From: Paraburkholderia haematera
GTDB lineage: Bacteria; Pseudomonadota; Gammaproteobacteria; Burkholderiales; Burkholderiaceae
NCBI RefSeq assembly: GCF_905220975.1
Contig: NZ_CAJNBK010000008.1
Location: 1-64,000, forward strand
DNA length: 64,000 nucleotides
Direction: 5' to 3'
The position numbers and the translations under genes were made by a program. The notes under the pieces were generated by a model. It worked only from the letters and a program-made list of their open reading frames with translations. It was not told the DNA's origin and did not search any database. The stretch's first letter is position 1. Each line of letters begins with the position of its first letter. This document shows, piece after piece, positions 1-8,999 of this stretch.

Positions 1-77
1 ATGCGCGCAAAATGCTCCCTGCCTCTGACACTTGCTACCTTGAGCACCTGTTCGCCGCTTGACTTCCAATACGGTTG

Positions 78-141
78 CTTTTCTTTGCGGCAGGCAAAGA
101 AAAGTAGGTGCCGCCCCGCACAGGGGCGACGCTAATAGACC
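78..141 (+). repeat. Double-hairpin dispersed repeat, copy 1
   Basis: A 64-base element that recurs on the opposite strand at 32599-32662 with a single difference (GGGGCGACGC here, GGGGCAACGC there). It holds two consecutive inverted repeats. Hairpin 1 (78-104) pairs CTTTTCTTTGC with GCAAAGAAAAG. Hairpin 2 (113-127) pairs GCCCC with GGGGC. It ends in GCTAATAGACC. It lies about 100 bases upstream of the gabD start and points toward it, as the second copy does toward its gene. I infer a structured 5' leader or promoter-linked element; the function is unknown. Confidence 0.85.
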
Positions 142-238
142 AATAAGAAAACAAGGAAAGGCCAACGCCAAAGGCACACAGCCAACAAGCGCCGCGCAGG
201 CAAAACCCCTACATTTAAAAACCAGGAGCAAACCCAAA

Positions 239-1699
239 ATGCCGACGCCGATCCTAAAAGACCCCTCCTTACTAAAAACAAAAGCCTACATAGCAGGCGA
301 ATGGCAATCCGCCGACGACACCTCAACATTCGAAGTAAAAAACCCAGCCACAGGCGAGACAATCGCCACAGTGCCCCGCATGGGCACAACCGAAACCCGC
401 CGTGCAATCGACACAGCCAACGCCGCATGGCCAGCATGGCGAGCCACCACTGCCAAACACCGCGCCACGATCCTGCGAAAATGGCATGACCTGATGCTGG
501 AAAACGCCGACGATCTGGCCAAAATCCTGACCACAGAACAAGGCAAACCCCTAGCCGAAGCCAAAGGCGAAATCCTGTATGCCGCCTCGTTCCTGGAATG
601 GTTCGCGGAAGAAGGCAAACGCGTCAACGGCGACACCATCCCCACGCCGGCAGGCGACAAACGCATCGTCGTGACGAAAGAGCCGATCGGTGTCTGCGCG
701 GCCATCACGCCGTGGAATTTCCCGGCGGCCATGATCACGCGTAAAGTCGGCCCGGCACTCGCAGCAGGCTGCCCGATCATCGTCAAACCGGCCGAAGCCA
801 CGCCGCTCTCGGCGCTCGCCCTCGCCGTGCTGGCCGAACGCGCCGGTGTGCCGCGCGGCGTCTTCAACGTCGTCACCGGCGAGCCGAAAGCGATCGGCGC
901 GGAAATGACCGGCAATCCGATCGTGCGCAAACTGTCCTTCACCGGCTCGACGCCGGTAGGCCGTCTGCTGATGGCGCAGTGCGCACCGACGGTCAAAAAA
1001 GTGTCGCTCGAACTCGGCGGCAACGCGCCGTTCATCGTCTTCGAAGACGCGGATCTGGATGCGGCCGTCGCCGGTGCCATCGCATCGAAATATCGCAATA
1101 GCGGCCAGACCTGCGTCTGCACGAACCGCTTCTACGTACACGATAAAGTCTACGACGCATTCGCCGAAAAACTGCGCGTCGCCGTCGAACAACTCAAGGT
1201 CGGCCGCGGCACCGAAGATGGTGTCACCCAAGGTCCGCTGATCAACGAAGCCGCCGTGCTCAAGGTCGAATCGCATATCGAAGACGCCCTCGCCAAAGGT
1301 GCGCGCATCGTTACCGGCGGCAAGCGCCATGCGCTCGGTCACGGCTTCTTCGAGCCGACCGTGCTCGCGGATGTCACGCCCGCCATGAAGGTCGCGCGCG
1401 ACGAAACCTTCGGGCCGCTCGCGCCGCTGTTCCGCTTCTCGTCAGACGAAGAAGTGATCCGCCTCGCCAACGATACGGAATTCGGCCTCGCCTCGTACTT
1501 CTATAGCCGCGATATCGGCCGCGTCTGGCGTGTCGCGGAAGCGCTCGAATACGGCATGGTGGGTATCAACACCGGGCTGATTTCCAACGAAGTCGCGCCG
1601 TTCGGCGGCGTCAAGCAATCCGGTCTCGGCCGCGAAGGCTCGCACTACGGTATCGACGATTACGTCGTCATCAAGTACATGTGCGTCGGCGGTATCTAA
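239..1699 (+). CDS. gabD: NAD(P)-dependent succinate-semialdehyde dehydrogenase
   Basis: Oxidises succinate semialdehyde to succinate in the cytoplasm (GABA shunt and related routes). The 486 aa match the usual GabD length of about 482. Aldehyde dehydrogenase landmarks are the ITPWNF motif (Asn160), the general base Glu259 in LELGG, and the nucleophile Cys292 in SGQTCVC, where the second Cys294 is the redox-switch position of GabD enzymes. The ATG at 239 was chosen because an AGGAGC ribosome site lies just upstream; the open frame extending to 59 runs through the repeat and is not protein-like. The first ~100 codons are rich in A-ending codons (CTA, ACA, GCA, TTA), unlike the rest of the gene. 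A strong terminator follows. Confidence 0.93.
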   Translation: MPTPILKDPSLLKTKAYIAGEWQSADDTSTFEVKNPATGETIATVPRMGTTETRRAIDTANAAWPAWRATTAKHRATILRKWHDLMLENADDLAKILTTEQGKPLAEAKGEILYAASFLEWFAEEGKRVNGDTIPTPAGDKRIVVTKEPIGVCAAITPWNFPAAMITRKVGPALAAGCPIIVKPAEATPLSALALAVLAERAGVPRGVFNVVTGEPKAIGAEMTGNPIVRKLSFTGSTPVGRLLMAQCAPTVKKVSLELGGNAPFIVFEDADLDAAVAGAIASKYRNSGQTCVCTNRFYVHDKVYDAFAEKLRVAVEQLKVGRGTEDGVTQGPLINEAAVLKVESHIEDALAKGARIVTGGKRHALGHGFFEPTVLADVTPAMKVARDETFGPLAPLFRFSSDEEVIRLANDTEFGLASYFYSRDIGRVWRVAEALEYGMVGINTGLISNEVAPFGGVKQSGLGREGSHYGIDDYVVIKYMCVGGI

Positions 1700-1702
1700 G
1701 CA

Positions 1703-1739
1703 AAAAAGGCCACGTCGGAATGTCCGGCGTGGCCTTTTT
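1703..1739. terminator. Bidirectional intrinsic terminator
   Basis: A 17-bp stem with a 3-base loop, flanked by A5 on the left and T5 on the right. It starts four bases after the gabD stop and can also serve the convergent porin gene. Confidence 0.9.
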
Positions 1740-1870
1740 GTCTTGAGCATGAACGAAACGACTGGTACTTAACTTGCGCTATAGCATGCAGCACGTCGCC
1801 CAGAACACGTGACGAATGCCGAATATCCGCCCCACGTCTGCCGCAGGTCTGCCCCAGATTACTGCATCGC

Positions 1871-3007
1871 TCAGAACGAATGGCGAATACCCGCCATCAC
1901 ACCGAGTTGCCCGATGCCCGGCGCCGGTGTCGTACCCCCGCCGCCCTGGCTCACCGTATAAGCGGCATGCGGACTGTTGAACAGATACGCGCCTTGCAGA
2001 TAAACCGCGGAACGCTTCGATAACAGATACGTGGTGCGTAGCGCGGCGATTGTGCCGCGGGTGTCGTCAGCACGATTGATGATGCGGTACACGCCGCCGT
2101 CGAAGATGAACGCAGGCGTCACGTTATAGGACGCGGTCACGTAGTACAGATTCGAGCGCACGTCCGGCAACGCCGGGGACACCGTTTCGACGTGACGACC
2201 CAGCCACCCCGCCCCGAGTTTCACCGGCCCGATGTGTCCGTAGCCGTTCAACTGCATCCGCACGTCCTTGTCGCCAGGTTGGGTCAGCGCAAAAGGCGCC
2301 GTGCCATCGAACATATTCGCGGCCGCGCCCGGGCCACCGCGTTGTTCGTCGTAGGCGCCCGCCACGCCGTAGCCGTTCATGTCATAGCGCAGCATCGCCG
2401 ACCATTCGCGGCAACTCTGCGAACTGCCCGGAATCGACCCAACACAGGTGCCCTGCCCCGGCGAATTGCCCGTACCGGCTGAATCGCGGCCGAATGAATA
2501 CGTCGCGCCGAACGTGACGCCCGAGAACGTGCCCTTGTAGGCAATCGTGTTGTCGCTGCGCGCGCTCGGCATGTACTGATCGAACGACCCCGTACCGCCG
2601 TATATATCAGGGCCGAGCAAATCGGAATCGAGTATCGCCCAGTACGTCATCGTGTACTGGCGGCCGAATGTCAACGTCCCATAGGGGCTCTCGAACCCTA
2701 CATAGGCTTGTCGCCCAAACAACCGGCCACCTTGATTGAGCGTGCCGCCCTTGGTGTTAAAGCCGCTTTCCAGCACAAATACCGCGGACAGCCCACCACC
2801 CAGGCCTTCCTTGCCGCGAATCCCCCAACGCGACGGAAATTCACCCGTAATGCCCGGCATGCGCACAACGCGATCACCTGCCGCGTTTGCATGCGTCACC
2901 AGTTCGATGCCGGTATCGATGATCCCGTACAACGTTACGCTGCTCTGCGCAAATGACGAAGCGCTGAGTCCGAGCAACATGCCGCCCAAAGCGAGTTTGA
3001 TTTTCAT
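1871..3007 (-). CDS. Gram-negative trimeric porin (OmpC-like, Porin_4)
   Basis: Outer-membrane general diffusion porin of 378 aa. Residues 1-20 form a signal peptide with cleavage after SFAQ, followed by the betaproteobacterial porin start SSVTLYGIIDTGIELV. FGRQAYVGFESPYGTLTFGR is the conserved early-strand and loop signature, and the C-terminus ends in GIRHSF with the terminal Phe typical of BamA substrates. The ATG at 3007 was chosen over the upstream start at 3064 because it begins the signal peptide and has an AGAGA ribosome site. It lies beside an aromatic-acid transporter and benzaldehyde/benzoylformate genes, so it may admit aromatic acids; that role is inference. Confidence 0.9.
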   Translation of the reverse strand: MKIKLALGGMLLGLSASSFAQSSVTLYGIIDTGIELVTHANAAGDRVVRMPGITGEFPSRWGIRGKEGLGGGLSAVFVLESGFNTKGGTLNQGGRLFGRQAYVGFESPYGTLTFGRQYTMTYWAILDSDLLGPDIYGGTGSFDQYMPSARSDNTIAYKGTFSGVTFGATYSFGRDSAGTGNSPGQGTCVGSIPGSSQSCREWSAMLRYDMNGYGVAGAYDEQRGGPGAAANMFDGTAPFALTQPGDKDVRMQLNGYGHIGPVKLGAGWLGRHVETVSPALPDVRSNLYYVTASYNVTPAFIFDGGVYRIINRADDTRGTIAALRTTYLLSKRSAVYLQGAYLFNSPHAAYTVSQGGGGTTPAPGIGQLGVMAGIRHSF

Positions 3008-3217
3008 TATCTCTGTGTCTCCATGACCTGTGCTTTGTGTGAGCGCACACCAATCTACATGCAACTCAAACGCGGCATTTTTATGTAGTGATACTAATGA
3101 CAGGCGTGACGATGCGGACCGCTGTTCAAGCCGCCCCGCACACTCACAATTGACTGCTTCAGATAGCGGCGATCAACGTCTCGCGCCCAATCGCCGTGAT
3201 TCAGGACATGGCGCCCC

Positions 3218-4636
3218 TCAAACACTCGGCTTCGGAATATGACGCTTGACCACCATCAGCGCGACCATCACGACCAGCATCGCGATCCCGAGCATCCACA
3301 GATACGACGATGCGCCGCCGGCCGTAATCACCACCGCGCCCGCGAATGCGCTGGCAATCGCGCCAAGCCGGCCGAACGCAAGCGCCGATGCGGTGCCGGT
3401 TGCACGCACACGGGTCGGATAGACGTAAGCGCACAGCGCAAACATCGTCGACTGGACCGCGTTGACGAACAGGCCGTGCACGCCGAGACCGAAGATCAGC
3501 AAGCCAGTGTGCTCGGAGATGTTCACGCCGAGCAGCAGCAATGCGCTCGCGGCACCACCCGCGCTGCAGAGAATCAACGGCCAGCGCGAACCCGTGCGAG
3601 CAATCACCACGGCGCACAGCAACGCGCCGACCACGCCCCCGAGGTTGTATGCGGTGAGCCCCGCACCCGCCACCGACACCGACAAACCCTGCGTGCTCAG
3701 CATGGTCGGCAGCCAGCTGAACGCGCTATAGACGGCCAGCAGGCATAGGCAGAACGCGCACCAGATCGCCACCGTATCGAGCGCCAGGCCCTCGCGGAAC
3801 AACGCGGTAAAGCCCGTATGTTTTTCAACGGCCTGTTCGCGCGAGTCGGTGAATACGCAGCCGCTCGCCACCGGACGCGACATCCGGCCAAGCAGGCGTT
3901 TGAGTTCGGGCCAGCGCTGCGGCCGACGAGCGAGAAAGCGCGGCGACTCGGGCAACGTGAACAGCAGCAACACGCCGAGCACGAGAGGCATCACGCCGCC
4001 GATCATGAACAAGCCGCGCCATCCGTACGTCGGCAGAATTTCATGCGCGAACAGCCCCGCCACCATGCCGCCAAGCGGCACGCAGACGATCGTCGCGGTG
4101 ACCGCCAAGGTGCGGCGGCGAGCCGGTGTGAATTCGGCGGTCATGGTCGTCGAACTCGGCAACGCGCCACCGATGCCGAGACCGGCGATAAAACGCAGCA
4201 CGGCAATCGTCACGATGTCGGGCGCGAAGCAGATGCCGCAGGTGGCGGCGCCGAACACCAGCACGCTGCCGATCACCGCCCAGCGGCGGCCGAAGCGATC
4301 GGCCAGCAGCCCGGCACACGCACTGCCGATGCCCATGCCGATCAAACCGGCCGCGACCACCGGCGCAAAAGCCGCGCGCGTGACGCCCCATTCCTTGATC
4401 AACACTGGAATCGCGAAACCGATCAACTGGCTGTCGAAACCGTCCAGAACGATCGACAACGCCGCGAGAAACACCACAAGCTTCTGCATGGTGGTGTAAG
4501 GGCCTTCGTCGAGCGTGCGGCCGATGTCGACTGTGTGACGTCCCTCATCGATTCCTGCCTGATGGCCGGCGAGCGGCGCACCGGTCGCACCGGTTGCCAC
4601 GTTGGCCGGGCCGGCCGGTGGTACATAACTGGTCAT
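3218..4636 (-). CDS. MFS aromatic acid:H+ symporter (AAHS family)
   Basis: Inner-membrane transporter of 472 aa with about 12 hydrophobic segments. The first segment carries the AAHS signature LDGFDSQLIGF, whose Asp residues are needed for transport in PcaK and BenK, and the loop 2-3 motif GLLADRFGRRWA follows. The start at 4636 is set by AGGAGA eight bases upstream; the soluble N-terminus of about 50 residues is Pro/Gly/Ala-rich. The gene is downstream of the benzaldehyde dehydrogenase and benzoylformate decarboxylase genes on the same strand, with a 208-bp gap. The likely cargo is benzoylformate, mandelate or benzoate (inference). Confidence 0.85.
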   Translation of the reverse strand: MTSYVPPAGPANVATGATGAPLAGHQAGIDEGRHTVDIGRTLDEGPYTTMQKLVVFLAALSIVLDGFDSQLIGFAIPVLIKEWGVTRAAFAPVVAAGLIGMGIGSACAGLLADRFGRRWAVIGSVLVFGAATCGICFAPDIVTIAVLRFIAGLGIGGALPSSTTMTAEFTPARRRTLAVTATIVCVPLGGMVAGLFAHEILPTYGWRGLFMIGGVMPLVLGVLLLFTLPESPRFLARRPQRWPELKRLLGRMSRPVASGCVFTDSREQAVEKHTGFTALFREGLALDTVAIWCAFCLCLLAVYSAFSWLPTMLSTQGLSVSVAGAGLTAYNLGGVVGALLCAVVIARTGSRWPLILCSAGGAASALLLLGVNISEHTGLLIFGLGVHGLFVNAVQSTMFALCAYVYPTRVRATGTASALAFGRLGAIASAFAGAVVITAGGASSYLWMLGIAMLVVMVALMVVKRHIPKPSV

Positions 4637-4844
4637 GAAGCTGTCTCCTGGTTTGTGTGCGCGATCTGAGCGCCGCGCTTTCTGTGTCACGCTTTTGAGT
4701 TCAGTATGTGAGCGAGCGACCGCCTACTGACATTGCCGTTTCGCGCAAAAGCCATGACATGTAGGCATGGCTTGAACGACGCGCGTATCGCCGCCATGAA
4801 TCAACGTGCAGCGATATGCAGCGAACGGAACGACACTCGCCCCT

Positions 4845-6296
4845 TCAGAACGGATAATGACGCGGCGTGGTTTGCACGGTAATCCAGCGCAAATCCGTGA
4901 ATTCAGCGATTCCCGCCTGACCGCCGAAGCGTCCAAAGCCGCTGCCCTTCACGCCGCCGAACGGCATTTGCGCTTCGTCGTGAACGGTCGGCCCGTTGAC
5001 GTGACAGATGCCCGATTCGATACGCCTTGCAACATTCATCCCGCGCGCCACGTCGCGGCTGAACACCGCCGACGAAAGCCCATACTCGTTGTCGTTCGCG
5101 CAGTCGACGGCTTCCTCTTCGTCGTTGACGCGCACAATGCCCTTCACGGGACCGAACGATTCTTCGCCGTAGATCCGCATGGCGGGTGTCACATGGTCAA
5201 GCAGCGTGGCGGGCATCAAGGTGCTGTCCGCTTTTCCGCCGCAGACGAGCGTGGCGCCTTTGGCGAGCGCGTCGTCAATCAGCGCGTTGCAGCGTTCCAC
5301 CGTGGCCATATCGACGACCGACCCCAACACCACAGGCCCTTTGCGCGGATCGCCGAGCGGCAAGCCGCGCGCTTTCTGCGCGAGCCTGGCAACGAACGCG
5401 TCGGCGATACGCTGATCGACGATGATCCGTTCCGTCGACATGCAAATCTGCCCCGAGTTAGCGAACGCGCCGAATGCAGCAGCATTGACGGCCGCATCGA
5501 GATCCGCATCGTCGAGCACGATCAACGGCGCCTTGCCGCCGAGTTCCAGCACCGACGGCTTCAGATAGCGCGCGCACGTGGCCGCGATGATCTTGCCCAC
5601 GTGCGTGGAGCCGGTGAAATTGACACGCCGGACTTTCGGATGCGCGATCAGTGCCTCGACCACCGCGCCTGCATCGGCCGGTGCGTTGGTGACGAAGTTC
5701 ACCACGCCCTTCGGCAAGCCCGCTTCCTGCAAGACTTCGATAATCAGGCCGTGCGTGCCGGGGCAAACTTCCGAACCCTTCAGCACGACCGTGTTTCCGC
5801 ATGCGAGCGGTAACGCAATCGCACGCACCGCGAGAATCACCGGCGCATTCCATGGCGCGATGCCGAGCACGACGCCGGCCGGCTGACGCACGCCCATCGC
5901 GAGACTGCCGGGCACGTCGGACGGAATCAGCTCGCCGCCGATCTGCGTCGTGAGCGCTGCCGCCTCCATCAAACCACCGGCGGCGAGATGCACATTGAAC
6001 CCCGCCCACATTGCCGATGCGCCTGTCTCCGCCGCCATCACCGCCGCGAACTCGGCGCTACGCGCTTCCAACGCATGTGCTGCTTTCATCAACAGCGCGC
6101 GGCGCTCGCTCGGCCCCAGCGCGGACCATGCCGGAAACGCCGCTGCCGCGGCATCGGCGGCAGCGACCGCGTCGGCGACCGTCGCCGCGGGGGCACGCGT
6201 CGCGACTTCGCCATCGAGCGGATTGCGGCGTTCGAAGGTGGCGCCATTGCTCGCTTGCACTGCCGCGCCATTGATCAGCATCGAAATACTCTGCAT
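4845..6296 (-). CDS. mdlD: NAD(P)-dependent benzaldehyde dehydrogenase (aldehyde dehydrogenase family)
   Basis: 483 aa. Aldehyde dehydrogenase landmarks are PWN (Asn150), the general base Glu251 in VLELGGK, and the nucleophile Cys285 in NSGQICMSTER. The sequence style matches the vanillin/benzaldehyde/salicylaldehyde branch. It lies 53 bp downstream of the benzoylformate decarboxylase gene on the same strand, so it probably oxidises the benzaldehyde made there to benzoate. The start at 6296 has AGGAGA upstream. Vanillin dehydrogenase is the main alternative by sequence alone; context favours benzaldehyde. Confidence 0.8.
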   Translation of the reverse strand: MQSISMLINGAAVQASNGATFERRNPLDGEVATRAPAATVADAVAAADAAAAAFPAWSALGPSERRALLMKAAHALEARSAEFAAVMAAETGASAMWAGFNVHLAAGGLMEAAALTTQIGGELIPSDVPGSLAMGVRQPAGVVLGIAPWNAPVILAVRAIALPLACGNTVVLKGSEVCPGTHGLIIEVLQEAGLPKGVVNFVTNAPADAGAVVEALIAHPKVRRVNFTGSTHVGKIIAATCARYLKPSVLELGGKAPLIVLDDADLDAAVNAAAFGAFANSGQICMSTERIIVDQRIADAFVARLAQKARGLPLGDPRKGPVVLGSVVDMATVERCNALIDDALAKGATLVCGGKADSTLMPATLLDHVTPAMRIYGEESFGPVKGIVRVNDEEEAVDCANDNEYGLSSAVFSRDVARGMNVARRIESGICHVNGPTVHDEAQMPFGGVKGSGFGRFGGQAGIAEFTDLRWITVQTTPRHYPF

Positions 6297-6349
6297 CGGG
6301 TTGTCTCCTGCGGAAAATTTATGAATGCGGGCGTGGCGCTCGCTTGAGG

Positions 6350-7969
6350 TCAAGCCACGATAACTTCGACGAGCATCGGTCCGGACGACGCTAACGCATC
6401 GCGCAGTACGTCATGCAAGCGTTCAGCATCGGTCACGCGCGTGCCGGGGCAACCCATCCCCGCAGCAAGCGCCACGAAGTCGAGTCCCGGCAGATCGGTG
6501 CCCTGCACAGGATCGCCCGGACCAAAGCCGAATTCCGGTGCAAAATCCTGCAATGCGGCATAGCGTGAATTGTTCAGGATGACGAATGTGATCGGCAACT
6601 TCATCTGCACGGCGCTATAGATGGCCTGGATCGAGTACATGCTGGAGCCGTCGCCGATCAGGCCGATCACGCGCGTGCCGGGCTTCGCCAACGCCACGCC
6701 GACAGCAGCCGGCATGCCATAACCGAGGCCGCCGCTATCCATCGTGTAGAAAGTGCCGCTGCGCGTGAACGGCAGGTAGTTCTGCATCACCGGCCGTGAA
6801 CTCGGTGCTTCCTCGACCACGATGTCGTCCGCATGGCGCACCTCGGCGAGGGTCTGCAACGCGAACGCCACCGACATCGATGGCGACGGTTCCGCGCGCG
6901 GACGTGCCGCGCGTGGCGCGGGCAAGGGACGGGATTTCGGCGCGGGCCGCGACAACAGATCGACTACGCCGAGGCGAATATTGCCGACCACCGCGGTCCC
7001 CACCGGCGCCCACGCAGCGATAGCCGGGTCGTCGATCAACTGGCACAGCGTTGCGCCGGCAGGCAGATGCGGGCCGTGCCCTTCGACGTGATACGTAAAG
7101 GCCGGCGCGCCGATCACAAAGATCAGGTCATGCCCGCCGAGCAGTTCGACGATCTTCTCGCGCATGGCCGGCAAGAATCCGGCGAACAGGCGATGGTCTT
7201 CCGGGAACGCGCAGCGGCCTGTCATCGGCGCGACGAACACGCGGGCGTTGTGGCGTTCGGCGAGATTGACGACTTCGTCCCAGGCGCCGGCCCGGTCGAC
7301 CGCGCCGCCCACCACGAAAGCCGGCCGTTCGCACGCATCAAGTGCAGCGCCGATCTGCTCCAGCACGAACGGCTCCGGCCGCATCTCCGTGCTAACTACG
7401 CGTGCCGGCACCGGCTCCGCAGCGCGGTCCCAATCGTCGACGGGAATCGACACCAGCACCGGCCCGCGCGGCTCCTGCATCGCCACGTGATAGGCGCGCG
7501 CGATTGCGAGCGGCACGTCTTCGGCGCGCGCCGGTTCGATGCTCCATTTGACGTATGGCTTCGGCAATTCGGTAGCCTGGGTCGACGCGAGGAAAGGGTC
7601 GAACGGCAGAATCGAGCGGGCCTGCTGGCCGGCGGTGATTACGATCGGCGTGCGGTTACGGAAGGCGGTGAAGATATTGCCCATTGCATTGCCCACGCCC
7701 GCGGCCGAATGCAGATTGACGAATGACGCGTTGCGGGTGGCCTGCGCATAACCGTCGGCCATGCCAACCACCACTGCTTCCTGCAGACCTAGCACGTAAC
7801 GGAAATCTTGCGGGAAATCGCGAAACAAGGGCAATTCCGTCGAGCCCGGGTTGGCGAACACCGAGGTCATGCCGAGGCGACGCATGAGATCGATGACGGC
7901 GTGGCGCACGGTGAACGATGCGTGTTGAGAGGATCCCAATGTGTCTGAGCGGGGCGCGTTGCTGGTCAT
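6350..7969 (-). CDS. mdlC: Benzoylformate decarboxylase (ThDP-dependent)
   Basis: Cytoplasmic ThDP enzyme converting benzoylformate to benzaldehyde and CO2. The 539 aa match the Pseudomonas putida enzyme (528 aa) closely. Ser43 in NPGSTELP, Glu64 in GLQEA and His87 in NLHSAAG correspond to the P. putida catalytic Ser26, Glu47 and His70 with a constant offset of 17. GAPAFTYH supplies the expected second active-site His. The ThDP-binding motif begins GDGSSMYS and ends in ILNN. It is the first gene of the minus-strand unit, diverging from a LysR gene across 86 bp with a clear inverted repeat. No mandelate dehydrogenase or racemase gene is seen in the window. Confidence 0.88.
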   Translation of the reverse strand: MTSNAPRSDTLGSSQHASFTVRHAVIDLMRRLGMTSVFANPGSTELPLFRDFPQDFRYVLGLQEAVVVGMADGYAQATRNASFVNLHSAAGVGNAMGNIFTAFRNRTPIVITAGQQARSILPFDPFLASTQATELPKPYVKWSIEPARAEDVPLAIARAYHVAMQEPRGPVLVSIPVDDWDRAAEPVPARVVSTEMRPEPFVLEQIGAALDACERPAFVVGGAVDRAGAWDEVVNLAERHNARVFVAPMTGRCAFPEDHRLFAGFLPAMREKIVELLGGHDLIFVIGAPAFTYHVEGHGPHLPAGATLCQLIDDPAIAAWAPVGTAVVGNIRLGVVDLLSRPAPKSRPLPAPRAARPRAEPSPSMSVAFALQTLAEVRHADDIVVEEAPSSRPVMQNYLPFTRSGTFYTMDSGGLGYGMPAAVGVALAKPGTRVIGLIGDGSSMYSIQAIYSAVQMKLPITFVILNNSRYAALQDFAPEFGFGPGDPVQGTDLPGLDFVALAAGMGCPGTRVTDAERLHDVLRDALASSGPMLVEVIVA

Positions 7970-8022
7970 CCATGTCTCCTGTCGATGGACACATTATCGG
8001 AAGCTCGAGGTTGATTGAAAAT

Positions 8023-8043
8023 TGCCTTTTTTGAGAAAAGGCA
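8023..8043. promoter_or_regulatory. Operator candidate between mdlC and its LysR gene
   Basis: A perfect 8-bp inverted repeat (TGCCTTTT, 5-base spacer, AAAAGGCA) in the divergent intergenic region, just upstream of the LysR start. It fits a LysR-type or autoregulatory site; occupancy is inferred. Confidence 0.5.
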
Positions 8044-8055
8044 TTACTTTTGCGC

Positions 8056-8964
8056 ATGACTTTCAATCTTCAACAATTGCATGCGTTCGCAACCATCGTC
8101 GCGAGCGGCAGCCTGGGCCGTGCCGCCGAAGTGCTGCACGTCACGCAGCCCGCGCTGAGCCGCACCATCAAGCGGCTCGAGGATCAGGTCGGCGCACCGC
8201 TGTTCGAACGGCACTCGAAGGGTATGCAGCTTACTGCGATCGGCAGTGCGCTGCTGCCGCACGCCACCCTGCTGCAACGCGAAGCCGATCACGCGCGCGA
8301 GGAGATCGACGCGATGCGCGGCCTCGCGAAAGGGACGATTCGCGTCGGCGCGGTGGCGAGTATCGCAACACTCGTGCTGCCGCTCGCGGTGAGTGGCGTG
8401 CTCGCGCGCTGGCCGAATCTGCGTGTGGAGATCATGGAGGGGGTGTGGGACCGGCTTGCGGATAGTCTGATGAAACACGAGATCGATCTCGCGCTCAGCA
8501 TGGCAGTGCCCGACACGGACGAGATCGCCGCGATTGCCGATTGCAGGTGGGAAGACACGAGCTATGTGGTCGCCGCGCTCGATCATCCGCTGCGAAACAA
8601 AACGGATTTAACGCTTGTCGACACGCTCGATCAGCAATGGTGTGTGCCCCCGCGCGGGACGGGTCCGTTCGAGCATATGCAGCACGTATTTGCCGAGCAC
8701 GGGCTCGGCATGCCGCAGATTGCCGTCGAGACGCGCTCAATTACAGTGCTGAAAAGCCTGGTGACGCGTGCGGGATTTCTGAGCTGGATGGCTACGCCCA
8801 TGTACGACACCGAAAGCGCGGCCGGCGTGTTCGATACGCTGCCGATTCCGGGTTTGGTCGGGCGCCGCACGTTGACGGCGTTTCGGCGCCGCCAGGGGAT
8901 TTTGCCGAGTCCGGCGGTGAAGCTGCTGGAGCAACTCAGGCAGCTAACCGCCGTCAACGAATAA
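8056..8964 (+). CDS. LysR-family regulator of the mdl genes
   Basis: 302 aa. The N-terminal winged helix-turn-helix occupies residues 1-60 (FATIVASGSLGRAAEVLHVT, then QPALSRTIKRLE), followed by a substrate-binding-type effector domain. It is divergent from mdlC, the normal layout for a LysR activator of the neighbouring operon; the inducer could be benzoylformate or mandelate (inference). The ATG at 8056 is preferred; an in-frame TTG at 8050 would add only two residues. A 40-bp palindrome lies downstream. Confidence 0.88.
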   Translation: MTFNLQQLHAFATIVASGSLGRAAEVLHVTQPALSRTIKRLEDQVGAPLFERHSKGMQLTAIGSALLPHATLLQREADHAREEIDAMRGLAKGTIRVGAVASIATLVLPLAVSGVLARWPNLRVEIMEGVWDRLADSLMKHEIDLALSMAVPDTDEIAAIADCRWEDTSYVVAALDHPLRNKTDLTLVDTLDQQWCVPPRGTGPFEHMQHVFAEHGLGMPQIAVETRSITVLKSLVTRAGFLSWMATPMYDTESAAGVFDTLPIPGLVGRRTLTAFRRRQGILPSPAVKLLEQLRQLTAVNE

Positions 8965-8999
8965 AAGCGCCGGTTGCCCCGTCCGGTGTTCAATCGTAT

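Noticed and set aside
59..238. N-terminal extension of gabD by 60 residues
   Set aside because: It reads through the hairpin repeat and a low-complexity leader; GabD length and the AGGAGC site favour the start at 239.
78..600. Diversity-generating retroelement as the cause of the codon pattern
   Set aside because: DGRs change adenines at nonsynonymous sites using a template repeat and a reverse transcriptase; here the changes are synonymous, A is gained, and no reverse transcriptase gene is seen.
4806..5813. 335-codon open frame on the plus strand
   Set aside because: Antisense to the benzaldehyde dehydrogenase gene, no motifs.
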